64,000 bases of DNA, taken from contig NZ_JACXXN010000002.1 in NCBI RefSeq assembly GCF_014904695.1, positions 62,001 to 126,000 of the forward strand, in the 5' to 3' direction. The first letter of the stretch is position 1. Every line of letters begins with the position of its first letter. A program made the position numbers and the translations under genes. Under the pieces are notes generated by a model. It was not told where the DNA came from and ran no database searches. It saw nothing but the letters and a program-made list of their open reading frames with translations. The DNA comes from Nostoc sp. MG11 (GTDB taxonomy: Bacteria > Cyanobacteriota > Cyanobacteriia > Cyanobacteriales > Nostocaceae). Of the stretch, positions 26,009 through 35,983 are shown piece after piece.

Positions 26009-27901
26009 GTGACAATACCTACTCAAACACTACCACTGATTAAAGAACCCGAAAGACTAGAAAGCCGTCTAGCCGAAATTCCGCCGGAACCGGGAGTGTA
26101 TTTCATGCGGGATAAGAACGATCGCATAATGTACATAGGTAAGTCACGCAAATTGCGATCGCGTGTCCGTTCCTATTTCCGAGACGCGTACAATAAGAGC
26201 GAACGCATAGCCACAATGGTAAAACTGGTGACAGAAATTGAATTTATCGTCACCGATACCGAAGCTGAAGCTCTGGCGCTGGAAGCAAACTTGATTAAGC
26301 AACACCAGCCTTATTTTAATGTGTTGCTCAAGGATGATAAAAAATATCCCTATGTATGCATTACTTGGTCAGAAGACTATCCTCGGATTTTTATTACCCG
26401 CAAGCGCCAATTAGGTAAAGAAAAGGATAAATTTTACGGCCCTTATACTGATTCTGGTCTATTGCGAGAAATATTACGCCTGTGCAAGCGAATCTTTCCT
26501 TTACGACAACGACCTCAACCACTATTCAAAGATCGTCCTTGCTTGAATTATGATTTAGGACGATGTCCTGGTGTGTGTCAACAACTGATTTTATCAGAAG
26601 AATACCGCAAAATCGTGCAAAAAATAGCGATGGTATTCCAAGGTCGGACTCAAGAACTGATTGATATCTTGACACAACAAATGCAAGCAGCATCAGAGGG
26701 GTTAAACTTTGAGTCAGCAGCGCGGATTCGCGATCAAATTGCTGGTTTAAAGTCGCTAAATGCAAATCAAAAAGTTTCGCTACCAGATGATACAGTTTCA
26801 CGGGACGCGATCGCACTGGCAGCTGATGATAAACACGCGTGCATTCAATTATTCCAGATTCGTGCTGGGCAATTAGTAGGACGCCTAGCATTTGTAGCTG
26901 ATACTCATGCAGAACCAGGAGCTATCTTACAACGAGCTTTAGAGGAACATTACCAAACCGCTGACTCAGTGGAAATACCCGCAGAGATTTTAGTACAACA
27001 CGATTTACCAGATGGAGAGATATTGGCTGATGTCTTGACTCAGCGTAAAGGAAGAAAAGTAACAATTTTGGCTCCCATGCGCCAAACCAAGGCAGAATTA
27101 ATTGAGATGGTAGAGCGAAATGCCCAGTATGAATTGCAAAGAATGCAGAAATTTGGCGATCGCAACCATCAAGCAATGCAAGATTTAGCCGCCATTCTCG
27201 ATTTACCAGACTTACCTCACCGCATCGAAGGTTATGACATTTCCCATATTCAAGGGTCAAATGCTGTAGCCTCCCAAGTCGTGTTTATTGATGGCTTACC
27301 AGCTAAGCAACACTATCGCCATTACAAAATCAAAAATCCTACAGTCACAGCAGGACATTCAGATGATTTTGCCAGTCTTGCTGAAGTTATCCAGCGTCGG
27401 TTCCGCAAGTATAGCGTCAGCGAAAGCGCTATAGATCCACAATTGCCACGCTTGGGTAATCCTGACTGGCCTGATTTAATCATGATAGATGGCGGTAAGG
27501 GTCAGCTATCATCAGTTGTTGCTGTTTTGCAAGAGATAAATGTATTAGAAGACTTGCGAGTTGTTAGTCTGGCGAAGCAGCGAGAGGAGATTTTTTTACC
27601 AGGAGAGTCTAAACCCTTGACAACTGATGCAGAACAACCAGGAGTACAGTTGTTGCGACGATTGCGAGATGAAGCACATAGGTTTGCAGTGAGTTTCCAT
27701 CGCCAGCAACGTACTGACAAGTTGAAGCGATCGCGTTTAGATGAAATCCACGGTTTGGGACACCATCGACAAAAGCAGCTGTTGGGGCATTTTCGCTCAG
27801 TTGATTATATTCGGCAGGCTACACCTACACAACTCGCTGAGGTTTCGGGAATTGGCCCGCGTTTAGCTCAAGAAATTTACGATTATTTTCATCCTTCTTG
27901 A
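26009..27901 (+). CDS. uvrC: UvrC, excinuclease ABC subunit C
   Basis: About 630 residues. Makes both incisions in nucleotide excision repair. N-terminal GIY-YIG nuclease (PGVYF at 28-32, MYIGKS at 41-46), four Cys at [15 protein letters not shown] region, a UVR helix ([16 protein letters not shown]) for UvrB contact, an RNase H-like domain ([26 protein letters not shown]) and a C-terminal helix-hairpin-helix pair. The frame is open to a TTG at 25934; GTG 26009 ([18 protein letters not shown]) is preferred because homologs begin about there. A short hairpin repeat (27410-27433) adds about seven residues, SVSESAI, in frame. Confidence 0.93.
   Translation: MTIPTQTLPLIKEPERLESRLAEIPPEPGVYFMRDKNDRIMYIGKSRKLRSRVRSYFRDAYNKSERIATMVKLVTEIEFIVTDTEAEALALEANLIKQHQPYFNVLLKDDKKYPYVCITWSEDYPRIFITRKRQLGKEKDKFYGPYTDSGLLREILRLCKRIFPLRQRPQPLFKDRPCLNYDLGRCPGVCQQLILSEEYRKIVQKIAMVFQGRTQELIDILTQQMQAASEGLNFESAARIRDQIAGLKSLNANQKVSLPDDTVSRDAIALAADDKHACIQLFQIRAGQLVGRLAFVADTHAEPGAILQRALEEHYQTADSVEIPAEILVQHDLPDGEILADVLTQRKGRKVTILAPMRQTKAELIEMVERNAQYELQRMQKFGDRNHQAMQDLAAILDLPDLPHRIEGYDISHIQGSNAVASQVVFIDGLPAKQHYRHYKIKNPTVTAGHSDDFASLAEVIQRRFRKYSVSESAIDPQLPRLGNPDWPDLIMIDGGKGQLSSVVAVLQEINVLEDLRVVSLAKQREEIFLPGESKPLTTDAEQPGVQLLRRLRDEAHRFAVSFHRQQRTDKLKRSRLDEIHGLGHHRQKQLLGHFRSVDYIRQATPTQLAEVSGIGPRLAQEIYDYFHPS
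27410..27433. repeat. Short hairpin inside uvrC
   Basis: TATAGCG (27410-27416) and CGCTATA (27427-27433) form a 7-bp stem around TCAGCGAAAG. Read in frame it gives SVSESAI between FRKY and [15 protein letters not shown], where I recall a shorter linker in relatives. Confidence 0.45.
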
Positions 27902-28631
27902 TAACTCCTCACCTCTGGTGTGGTCTGGGAAAAGGTTAAGGGGTGAATTTAAACCCTTGCTTTACCTTTTCCCTTTTCTCTTTTCCGTTTAACCGAGAAA
28001 TATTAGGGAGCATGAAGACTAATAGCAAGAGTGACTTGCGCTGTCCAATACCGACATCCTAATTTAGTGATGTTAGAGCTGCTAGTATAGCTGTCGTCAC
28101 ATAGGTTAGGACAGTGTTGATTGCTCAAAGCTCTGAAGCAACTGGGTTTCTACTCAACACGGGCTAAACGCCCCGCTACCGCTAACAGCACTCAGCACTT
28201 TGCTATATCTCACCAAAATTTAATCTCATAAATCTTTCCAAAAAATGTTAACTAAATCTTAAGATAGAGATTTTGTAACTCAAGATACAGTAATTTCTGG
28301 GTTTTGATTTTTGAATACAAGAACGGCTTTTTTGTATTCGTCTAAAATAACTATAAATAAGGCTCTCTCAAAGCATTAATTATAGGGATCAGTGAATCTC
28401 TAAGCATAATTTAATTAAAAAATAATTATATGTGTCTAAAGTAAGAGTATAAAATAACCTAAATTATAAGATAATAAACAAAGATATGAAAAAATTTTCA
28501 ACCTTGAAATTTTGTTTAAAATAATAAACCAAATATCAAGGCAGTTTGTTAAGTTGAGTTGAACCAGAATTTTTCCTGATTTAATACCCAGTTTTACAAA
28601 ATAAAAAATAATCACAACCAGGGGTTTTAAG
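27902..28631. other. Intergenic region after uvrC
   Basis: 730 bases. The first part (27963-28007) holds a CTTTTCCCTTTT...TTTAACCGAGAAATATTA element that recurs at 29088-29128. A GGGCTAAACGCCCC hairpin repeat lies near 28161-28174. The remainder is AT-rich with no gene. Confidence 0.45.
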
Positions 28632-28811
28632 ATGCAGATAGTACAAAAGATTCACTGCCCAAACTGTGGGAGTAAAGCAGAACGCTATTATATTTTTGAT
28701 AGTCAATTAACTCGAACTCAGTGCCCAAGTTGTGATTATTTGATGATTAGTTGCACTCTTACTGGCAGAGTCATTGAGGCTTATGCCCCAGGGATTCACG
28801 CACACCGTTAA
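28632..28811 (+). CDS. 59-residue zinc-ribbon protein
   Basis: ATG 28632 with a weak upstream site. Two Cys knuckles, CPNCGS (residues 9-14) and CPSCDY, 18 residues apart, form a zinc ribbon, followed by GRVIEAYAPGIH. Short proteins of this type are common in filamentous cyanobacteria and are sometimes labelled PriA-like because of the Cys pattern; there is no helicase here. Function unknown. A terminator hairpin follows. Confidence 0.7.
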   Translation: MQIVQKIHCPNCGSKAERYYIFDSQLTRTQCPSCDYLMISCTLTGRVIEAYAPGIHAHR

Positions 28812-28816
28812 AAATT

Positions 28817-28847
28817 AAAAATTAGAGAATTGTTTTCTCTAATTTTT
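28817..28847 (+). terminator. Terminator after the zinc-ribbon gene
   Basis: AAAAATTAGAGAA (28817-28829) and TTCTCTAATTTTT (28835-28847), a perfect 13-bp stem with a 5-base loop and T5. Six bases after the stop; works in both directions. Confidence 0.8.
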
Positions 28848-28917
28848 AATAAACTTAGTTTAAAATCTATATTAAGTTTGACTGTAGAAACTAAAAGTAA
28901 CTTCAGGTGCAAGTTAT

Positions 28918-28965
28918 AAAAGATAATGTCAAGTCTAATACGTATTAGACTTGACATTATCTTTT
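28918..28965. repeat. Perfect 48-bp palindrome
   Basis: Two 24-base arms meeting between 28941 and 28942 with no loop and no mismatch; the arm starts AAAAGATAATGTCAAG. The core is AATACGTATT. Lies in the gap between the zinc-ribbon gene and the 29190 gene. In RNA it would make a long hairpin ending in four T. It is longer than any binding-site palindrome usually needs. Confidence 0.9.
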
Positions 28966-29189
28966 GATCGGCTTGGGTCATACAAAAGTTTAGTGTCTCA
29001 GCCAATATTCCTAAGGATTCGCACTATTTAGCTCCCTTTTAGTTTAAGAGAAGGTTAAAAGCTAAAGGGTAGGGATAAAACTTAAGCTTTTCCCTTTTCC
29101 CTCTACTCTTTAACCGAGAAGTATTGGTGTCTCAGCACTGCTATAACTGTAGTCTTGGCGTCAATGGATCAAGACAGGGAATGTAGAAG

Positions 29190-29639
29190 GTGGCTCATAC
29201 TTTTTTATTGGAACCAGGACGCTGGACAATGCAAGGAAGCTGGCTGGAACGTAATGGCTTGCCAATCAGCGTCAAGGGTATGACTTTAGTGGCTTGGAAT
29301 CGAGATAACTGGTTTACTATGGCCACAAAGCTGATATTTCCAAGTAATAGCGATCACTCGGAAATTTCGTTGCAATACAAAGGGCGTCTGCATGATGGAG
29401 AACGCCAGTATACTTTTTTACTTCAGCATAATCTTTTAGGACAGGTTGAAGGCGAAGGCTGGATTGGCCCAGATACCATTGTGCAGCGTTATTGGGTACT
29501 GGGCGATCGCCAGCGTCGTAGTGGCTTTGAAACCCTACTCCGGGTCAATGATACTAGCTACTATTTAACTAGTGGTGTATTAGTCGGTCACTTTTTAACT
29601 AGCACAATGGAAGCTAGCCTAGAACGTCAGTCAACATAA
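29190..29639 (+). CDS. Conserved hypothetical protein, 149 aa
   Basis: Starts at GTG 29190 with AGAAGG just upstream. All-beta looking: LEPGRWTMQGSWLERNG, YKGRLHDGERQYTFLLQHN, GQVEGEGWIGPDTIVQRYWVLGDRQRRSGFETL, YYLTSGVLVGHFLTSTMEASLER. No Cys, membrane segment or signal peptide. I recognise it only as a cyanobacterial hypothetical. Its frame, codon use and clean start argue it is real. Confidence 0.75.
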   Translation: MAHTFLLEPGRWTMQGSWLERNGLPISVKGMTLVAWNRDNWFTMATKLIFPSNSDHSEISLQYKGRLHDGERQYTFLLQHNLLGQVEGEGWIGPDTIVQRYWVLGDRQRRSGFETLLRVNDTSYYLTSGVLVGHFLTSTMEASLERQST

Positions 29640-29850
29640 TAGTCATTTGCCATTTGTCATTTTTTCAAAGTCTTTAAGTAACTTTTGACCCTTAACCCTT
29701 TGATTAACAACTATTAGCTCAAAATTGGGCAAACTAAATCAGAATCAAAGCATTTGGCTGTCTCAAACGAGCCAGGAGTTCTCTATAATTCTGACCCCTG
29801 ACTTTTGACTTGCCAAACTATTGTTGAACATTAGAGTCAAATTTTCTACT

Positions 29851-31404
29851 ATGTCAGACCCCAACATTGGTCGCTTACTTAGCAAACGCTACCAGATGCA
29901 GGAGTTAATCGGTACTGGAGCGATGGGTCGGGTTTATCGTGCTAAGGATATTTTGTTGGGAGGAGTACCCGTTGCTGTCAAGTTCCTTGCCTTGTCAATC
30001 CAAAATGAAAAGATGCGATTGCAAGACCGCTTTGAGCGAGAAGCAAAAACTTGTGCTTTACTAGGGCAAAAAAGCATCCACATTGTCCGAGTAATGGACT
30101 ATGGCGTCGATGAAAATAACACTCCGTTCTACGTTATGGAATACCTACAAGGACAAAGCCTGAACAATATTGTTCGTAAGCAGCAACTACCTTTGCCAAG
30201 ATTCCTCAGCATGGTACGTCAAATTAGCCTGGGGTTACAGTGCGCTCATAATGGCATCCCAGTTGATGGCACAATCTGCCCAATTATCCACCGCGATATT
30301 AAGCCTAGCAATATGCTGGTGATTCAAGACTCTAGTTTTGGGGAGTTGGTCAAGGTTCTAGATTTTGGTATTGCTAAGTTAATACACTCAGATGGCGACC
30401 ATACAAAATTCTATTTGGGGACGCTAGCTTACTCCTCTCCCGAACAGATGGAGGGTAAGGAACTAGATAACCGCGCTGATATTTATAGTTTGGGCGTGAT
30501 GATGTTTGAAATGCTCACAGGCAAAATGCCACTAATTGCACCAACTCACTCATTTGGGGCATGGTATAAAGTACATCACTATCAACAACCACGTTCTTTT
30601 TCTGAGGCTGCCCCTGGATTGTTACTGCCAAAAGAAATAGAAAATTTGGTGATGAGTTGCTTAGCCAAACCAGCAAGCGATCGCCCTCAAACAATCAGTG
30701 AAATCCTTAAAATTTTAACATCCCTAGAACAGCCTGAGCACGTACGCAAAATTAAGCAAGACAGCCACGCACTAGTTCCTACTACTACAGTTAGCACTGA
30801 GCTTGAACAAAAAACGAAAGCCGATTTACCGCTATCCTTATCAAATGATGAAATTACTCGTGCCATTTCCTGGCCCCAAAATAAACCAATTGCCGATATT
30901 GTATTTACCCAGCCGATTCATATCAATGGGGAAGTTTTACCTGCCTTGTGGGTCATGCTACAGCAACAAGAAATTCAAAAGCGCTTAGTTTGTACCCGCT
31001 ACAATCAATTTCTTTTTATTTCTATTCCCCATCCCATGTTGCTGTGGATTACTGTTATCCACAACCGTAAACATGGGGCTAAATGGTTACATTATTACCT
31101 TGACCTCAAAACCAGTCTTGGTCAAGAAATCGCCCGCTTGTTACAGCATAAAGGTTACTACCGTCTTTTGTTCTTTGCGCGAGAAACACCAAGTCGCTGT
31201 GCCCATATCCTACTTTCAAGTATCGCTCCTGCTCAACGCCAAAGATTACAACAGTGGGTAACAACTAGCAACGCTTTGGTATCATCTGCCGATCCCCAAA
31301 TTAGTAAAAGCTTACTCAAAAGCGAGTATGAAAAGATTAAGCCTCAAATTTTGGCAAAGCTGGAAGGAATTGATACAGATTCTCCATACGACCTTTCTGG
31401 CTAA
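29851..31404 (+). CDS. Ser/Thr protein kinase (PknB type)
   Basis: 517 residues. Kinase domain 15-290 with Gly loop GTGAMG (21-26), VAVKF Lys44, HRD at 147-149 (IIHRDIKPSN), DFG at 171-173 and APE-like SSPEQ. The C-terminal 200 residues are soluble, with no transmembrane helix or known sensor domain that I can name. Phosphorylates unknown targets. The ATG at 29851 (MSDPNIGRLLSKRYQ) is preferred to a TTG ten codons earlier. Monocistronic by context. Confidence 0.92.
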   Translation: MSDPNIGRLLSKRYQMQELIGTGAMGRVYRAKDILLGGVPVAVKFLALSIQNEKMRLQDRFEREAKTCALLGQKSIHIVRVMDYGVDENNTPFYVMEYLQGQSLNNIVRKQQLPLPRFLSMVRQISLGLQCAHNGIPVDGTICPIIHRDIKPSNMLVIQDSSFGELVKVLDFGIAKLIHSDGDHTKFYLGTLAYSSPEQMEGKELDNRADIYSLGVMMFEMLTGKMPLIAPTHSFGAWYKVHHYQQPRSFSEAAPGLLLPKEIENLVMSCLAKPASDRPQTISEILKILTSLEQPEHVRKIKQDSHALVPTTTVSTELEQKTKADLPLSLSNDEITRAISWPQNKPIADIVFTQPIHINGEVLPALWVMLQQQEIQKRLVCTRYNQFLFISIPHPMLLWITVIHNRKHGAKWLHYYLDLKTSLGQEIARLLQHKGYYRLLFFARETPSRCAHILLSSIAPAQRQRLQQWVTTSNALVSSADPQISKSLLKSEYEKIKPQILAKLEGIDTDSPYDLSG

Positions 31405-31860
31405 GAAAGTATTCTAATATTACATATAACATCTGTAGTATTAAGAGTAGTCACTCAGAAAATGTAAACTTTTATAAATAATGTATATATATAGTTGTAA
31501 TTTTTAGTTATAAAAAGTAGGAAGAGTAAAAACGTTAGCTGCAAAAGCTAGTCTCTATGAAAGCTTCCTCTGCATGTATATTCAGGGGATGATAAATTAT
31601 GATGCTGACACGTTAAAGAGATTTGCTTATGCACCAGTAAATTTAAGCTAAAGGCTTCAATAAATTCGGACTTCAGTGATATGTAGTCAAAATAATTAGT
31701 AAGTCCTGGTTTAGATGGTGAATTAAACTCCTGCACTTTGGTTTTATATTCTCAGCCTTTGGAATTGTTTATCGAAGTTGACGCCCCTGCATCCCCAGCT
31801 CTTTTCCTCCTTGGAACTAAGCAAGAGAAGGAGGTCGCCCACTGCGACATCAGAAAGACT
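31405..31860. other. Gap between kinase and nblA
   Basis: 456 bases between convergent genes. No gene, tRNA or strong hairpin found. An antisense RNA to nblA could start here but nothing in the sequence proves one. Confidence 0.4.
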
Positions 31861-32058
31861 CTATGCCATAGTGGAACCTGAATCTAAGCCCCACTGGTGC
31901 TTAAGAAGTTCCTGATAAGTTGCCTCGCGTACTACCATTTGCTCATAGAGCTTGACTAAAAAATCTTTGGCTTGATCATGGCTCATGTGTTGTACCTGAG
32001 TGGCAAATGAGCGGATGCTGAATTGCTGTTCCAAGGATAATTCGATTGGTTGACTCAT
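31861..32058 (-). CDS. nblA: NblA, phycobilisome degradation adaptor
   Basis: 65 residues, the usual NblA length. MSQPIELSLEQQFSIRSF, SHDQAKDFLVKLYEQMVVREATYQELLKHQWGL is the full family pattern. NblA binds phycobiliproteins and brings them to the Clp protease when nitrogen is scarce. The start at ATG 32058 has GGAG six bases upstream, which rules out the longer frame. The upstream region carries a stem-loop (32104-32132), in what is probably the 5' leader. Confidence 0.95.
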   Translation of the reverse strand: MSQPIELSLEQQFSIRSFATQVQHMSHDQAKDFLVKLYEQMVVREATYQELLKHQWGLDSGSTMA

Positions 32059-32103
32059 AATTAACTCCGAAAAAACAACGCGTAAAGGTGATATCATTCA
32101 CAG

Positions 32104-32132
32104 AAGTCCAAACGTGATTAAGATTTGGACTT
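32104..32132. promoter_or_regulatory. Stem-loop in the presumed nblA leader
   Basis: AAGTCCAAA (32104-32112) pairs with TTTGGACTT (32124-32132), 11-base loop, 46-74 bases upstream of the nblA ATG. In Nostoc PCC 7120, nblA translation is known to be controlled in its 5' leader by the small RNA NsrR1; whether this structure is involved is only inference. No clear NtcA box (GTA-N8-TAC) was found nearby by eye. Confidence 0.45.
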
Positions 32133-32471
32133 TTCTCTGTCCCACATTTGTTCCTCCGTATTAAGAAAGATAACAAGTGTTTGACAGGTTGCCCACATCC
32201 TAAGTGTGGACTTTTTTGGTTTTGAGTTCTTGCACCTGACTCTACTGATATATATCCCAAGTCCATGAGAGCGGATTTCGGGAAAGTTCAGAATTTGTAA
32301 ACTCAGGCCGAAACTCCTTTTTTACCTCTCTACCTCTCTAAACCTTTCTTGAAAGGAAAGGTTTAGCGAATGTCCCCTTGATGGGAGAAAGGGGGATAAA
32401 AGGTATTAAGCGTGCATTATATTCGCCATACCTTATAATGTGCAAGAAGTCAATTAACCAATTTATGCAAA

Positions 32472-32503
32472 TTTAGCCTCCAAAGTGATCTAAGGAGGCT
32501 AAA
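32472..32503 (-). terminator. Possible terminator of the PP2C-ABC1 kinase unit
   Basis: TTTAGCCTCC (32472-32481) and GGAGGCTAAA (32494-32503), 10-bp stem, 12-base loop, followed on the minus strand by TTTGC. It is 135 bases past the PP2C stop, which is a bit far. Confidence 0.5.
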
Positions 32504-32637
32504 AATATTTGTATCAAGTTGTAAAGAAGAAAAATGCTCAGGCTGAACAAATTGCTGAGTATATTTACCGCAAAGAGTCAAAGGTCAAAAGTTAACAGTC
32601 TAAAGTCCATAGTTTTTTACTCTTGACCCTTGACTAT

Positions 32638-33372
32638 TTATTGACTATCTTCGAGTGCGACAATGACAACTGTGATGTTATCGTGTCCACCTTCTTCTTT
32701 GGCAGCCTCAATTAGAGAGAGAGCAGCTTTGTCAACCCAAGGCGTGTCTTGGAGGTAGCCAGCAATTTTTTGATTGACAAGTTCTTCTGTCAAACCATCA
32801 CTGCATAATAACAAGCGATCGCCAACTTTTACATCCAGTGGTTGCAAATCAATCTGATGCAGGTCTTCACGCCCCAAACAGCGTGATAATACGTGACGAA
32901 AAGGATGAATCCGTGCTTCATCTGTAGTGATATCACCAATTTTGATCGCCCGTGCAACCCAAGTATGGTCTTCTGTTACTTGCTCTAATTGCGACTCTCG
33001 GAAGCGGTACAGCCGCGAATCGCCAACATGAGCGCACCAAGGAGCCTCTGGAGCACGAAAAATTACCACTACAATCGTTGTACCCATATCAGCGCGTTCA
33101 GGATGATTTTGCTGATCCTGTAAAATCGCCTCATTTGCCCCCCACAAAGCTTGCTCTAGCAATTCTTGGGAAGACTTGGAAGATTGCCAATGCCCCACTA
33201 AATACGCCTGAATTTCTTGAGTTGCAATGCGACTCGCTTCCTCACCTCCCGCATGACCGCCCATTCCATCGGCAACAATGAAAAATCGCCCTTCTGGGTC
33301 GATATAGTAAGCATCTTGATTATTAGAACGAATAAGTCCCGGATCACTGGAACCCGTGAAATTAAGTTTCAT
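32638..33372 (-). CDS. PP2C-type protein Ser/Thr phosphatase
   Basis: 244 residues. Metal-binding Asp residues in RSNNQDAYY (D20), VADGMGGHAGG (D35), CSDGL and GGHDNITVV are all present, so it should be an active Mg/Mn-dependent phosphatase of the PphA/PrpC type. It may oppose the Ser/Thr kinases in this region. ATG 33372. It lies 17 bases after the ABC1 kinase gene, so the two are very likely one transcript. Confidence 0.93.
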   Translation of the reverse strand: MKLNFTGSSDPGLIRSNNQDAYYIDPEGRFFIVADGMGGHAGGEEASRIATQEIQAYLVGHWQSSKSSQELLEQALWGANEAILQDQQNHPERADMGTTIVVVIFRAPEAPWCAHVGDSRLYRFRESQLEQVTEDHTWVARAIKIGDITTDEARIHPFRHVLSRCLGREDLHQIDLQPLDVKVGDRLLLCSDGLTEELVNQKIAGYLQDTPWVDKAALSLIEAAKEEGGHDNITVVIVALEDSQ

Positions 33373-33389
33373 AAATTTTTCTTCAACAA

Positions 33390-35075
33390 TTAATACATAC
33401 GATCGTAACGGTCAAGGCGTAAAAGTAGGCGGATCAGGATCACTGAAAGCCCTGCTGCAATTAGACCAGGCACTAGTGCCCACCATACATAACTAGTAAC
33501 CACTAAAATCGTAGCTGAAAGTGTGAAACCACTAATTAACAGAGCATAGCTTATTGAAAGCTGAATACTGCTCTGCCGTCGTAGCAGGCGTTCTGTTTCT
33601 ATAGACCGAACGCGAACGCGTACATCTCCCCGCTCTAGTTTATCTAGTGTATCTTCTAATCTACGTGGCAGTCCAAATGCGCTACTACTTACCTGAACTG
33701 CTTGGCGACTTAATTCATTGAGAAAGCTATTCCCCTCAGAACCATTCATATTGGTCATAAGCTGCATTGCATAAGGTTGAGCAACTTCCATAAAGTTAAA
33801 GTCTGGATCTAGACCTTTGCCTACCCCCTCTAGGGTGGAAAAGGCTCGCATCACAAAAGTGAAGGTTGCTGGAAATCTAAACGGCTGATTATAAGCTATT
33901 TCGTAAAGATCGTCACTAATTGCCGCGACTGATTGATTTTCAAAGGGCTTATCCATGAAATTGTCCAGCATATACTGGACAGAACGCCGCACAGGACCCA
34001 TATCATCTACTGGTGCGATCGCTCCTAAATTGATGAGAGACTGAACAACGCGATCGCCATCTTTTTGAGCAATACCAAACAGTGTTTCCATCAGTCCTTC
34101 ACGCACGTTGGACTTAATCCGCCCCATCATGCCGAAATCGTAGAATATCAAAGAACCATCTGGGCTGACGGCAATATTACCTGGATGAGGATCAGCATGG
34201 AAGAAGCCACTATTGAGCAACTGTAGCAAATACGCTTGAGCGCCCTGACGAGCAATTAGCTTACGATCCAAACCTGCTGCTTCTAAAGCTTCGTATTGGC
34301 TAATTTTAATCCCAGGAACATATTCCAAGGTCAGCACACGAGAAGTGGTATAACGCCAGTAAACTCTTGGAACTTTCACCCAGTCATAGCCACGAAAGTT
34401 ACGGCGAAAAGTATCGGCGTTGCGACCTTCATTAAGATAATCAATCTCTTCCCAAAGAATACGGCAACACTCTTCGTAAATACCTATCCAATCTCGCCCT
34501 CGTCCCCATTTAGGATGATTTTGAAAGTAGCGGGTAATTCCTTTGAGAATCTGTAAATCTATTTCAAATAACTTCTTCAATCCTGGACGCTGCACCTTGA
34601 CAACAACTAATTCCCCAGTGTGCAGAACAGCTTTGTGTACTTGACCCAAACTAGCAGCAGCTAGGGGAATAGGTTCAAAACTCTGAAACAGTTCAGGAAT
34701 TTTTTTACCTAGTTCCTTTTCAATAGTTGCTTCTACTTGCTCATAGCTAAATGCTGGCACTTTGTCTTGTAGCTTGGCCAACTCTTCTACATATTCAATA
34801 GGGAATATGTCAGCACGGGTAGAAAACAATTGCCCGACTTTGATAAAGGTTGGCCCTAAGTCTAGTAGGGTACTGCGAATCCAGACTGCTTGGGCTTGGC
34901 GTCTTGCAGCTTGCTTTACCTCAGTCACACCACCCGTGTAACTCCAATTTTTGTTATACAGCCAAAGCTTGAACAATAAGGTCAAGACAAAAGACCAAAT
35001 GTCCACAAAGCGCCGTCTATTAGAGTAATTTTCCCGATTCCAACGGTATGCTTTATCTGAATAACCTGTTTCCAT
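33390..35075 (-). CDS. ABC1/UbiB family atypical kinase
   Basis: 561 residues. The family KxGQ motif is KVGQ at 79-82 (TFIKVGQLFSTRADIFP), followed by the Ala-rich nucleotide loop PLAAASLGQVHKA, HADPHPGN and YDFGMMG in place of HRD and DFG. Two C-terminal transmembrane helices (SISYALLISGFTLSATILVV and WWALVPGLIAAGLSVILI). Such proteins act in quinone and tocopherol homeostasis in thylakoids or plastoglobules. First gene of a pair with the PP2C phosphatase. ATG 35075. Confidence 0.9.
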   Translation of the reverse strand: METGYSDKAYRWNRENYSNRRRFVDIWSFVLTLLFKLWLYNKNWSYTGGVTEVKQAARRQAQAVWIRSTLLDLGPTFIKVGQLFSTRADIFPIEYVEELAKLQDKVPAFSYEQVEATIEKELGKKIPELFQSFEPIPLAAASLGQVHKAVLHTGELVVVKVQRPGLKKLFEIDLQILKGITRYFQNHPKWGRGRDWIGIYEECCRILWEEIDYLNEGRNADTFRRNFRGYDWVKVPRVYWRYTTSRVLTLEYVPGIKISQYEALEAAGLDRKLIARQGAQAYLLQLLNSGFFHADPHPGNIAVSPDGSLIFYDFGMMGRIKSNVREGLMETLFGIAQKDGDRVVQSLINLGAIAPVDDMGPVRRSVQYMLDNFMDKPFENQSVAAISDDLYEIAYNQPFRFPATFTFVMRAFSTLEGVGKGLDPDFNFMEVAQPYAMQLMTNMNGSEGNSFLNELSRQAVQVSSSAFGLPRRLEDTLDKLERGDVRVRVRSIETERLLRRQSSIQLSISYALLISGFTLSATILVVTSYVWWALVPGLIAAGLSVILIRLLLRLDRYDRMY

Positions 35076-35169
35076 ATGCTTTGCTTACCGTTGGTTTGTA
35101 ACTGAAATCACCTAGAAGAAAAAACACTCTGATTCCTAAACTGTTTTTGCTCAAGTGTCATTTGTCATT

Positions 35170-35290
35170 TTTCCCCGAACTTCTATTTGCCGAAAGCCGG
35201 CGCACCCAAGGGCTTCTCGCAGGGTGCGCTTCTAACGTCGCTAGCGCTGTCTCACGGCAGAAGCGTCTACGGACATCTCTCTTTGTCCAT
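35170..35290. repeat. Dispersed hairpin repeats
   Basis: GCCGAAAGCCGGC, CACCC...GGGTG and GCGCTGTCTCACGGC segments, ending in ACATCTCTCTTTGTCC, which resembles the complement of the GACAAAGAGAG border of the 7105 repeat family. Fills the gap upstream of the ABC1 kinase gene. Confidence 0.55.
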
Positions 35291-35311
35291 AACTATGACT
35301 AATGACTAAAT

Positions 35312-35638
35312 TTATGCAGAAGTTCTGCGATGGTGTTGTAATTCTGTTCGCAGCAGAGCAATTTCTGCTCTTAATTCATCAATATCTGCTTGCAAATCAA
35401 CTGAAGTGGAACTGGGTTGTCCAGTACTTGTAGTAGTTTGACCAGCATTGGCAGCTTCGGCTGCACGATTTGCCCGCTCTAAGACTTCATCTGTAAACTG
35501 GCGCAGTTGCTCTCTAGCTTCAGCATCAAATTTTCCCAGATCACTCAAAGCATCTGTCAAGGCGACCTCTAGTCGCTCATTAATCACTTCTGCTACTGCT
35601 CTGCCTACGAAAAAGGCTTGCACAAGGGGGTTACTCAT
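35312..35638 (-). CDS. Conserved coiled-coil protein of cyanobacteria
   Basis: 108 residues: [19 protein letters not shown], then [21 protein letters not shown], a Thr/Ser-rich linker and a final coiled coil ([20 protein letters not shown]). I recognise it as a short cyanobacterial family also seen in plastid lineages (possibly DUF6825), function unknown. The hydrophobic start could contact membranes. ATG 35638. Confidence 0.65.
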   Translation of the reverse strand: MSNPLVQAFFVGRAVAEVINERLEVALTDALSDLGKFDAEAREQLRQFTDEVLERANRAAEAANAGQTTTSTGQPSSTSVDLQADIDELRAEIALLRTELQHHRRTSA

Positions 35639-35983
35639 AAATTTTTGTTACGCTTGTCCGCAAGAGAATTATAACTTGCCCGTATGCATTGCGGCTTCTA
35701 CTGTAGAGCTAGAAATTTGGTGTTGCAGACTTTTTAGTATAGATAGCATTCTTTACCACTTAATAAGCAATTAAAGGCAAAATCAAACTTATAATGTGGT
35801 AATTACGGTTATATATGGAAAATTTGTCGTAATTTCAGAACATTAAGTTTTATTACTGAGGGTATAAGGTAGTATCGACACTAAGCAGCACAGTAGTGAC
35901 TTGTTGCCATATCACTTACTTCTACAGTTTGACAATTATTTTTAATTAAAGTTAAGTATTTAAAAAATATTAAAGACAAATAA
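35639..35983. other. Promoter region between divergent genes
   Basis: 345 AT-rich bases between the coiled-coil gene and the DUF1822-like gene; must hold both promoters. No repeat or RNA seen. Confidence 0.4.

Noticed and set aside
28632-28811. Fragment of PriA helicase
   Set aside because: Only the Cys knuckle pattern is shared; the frame has its own start, stop and terminator and no helicase motif.
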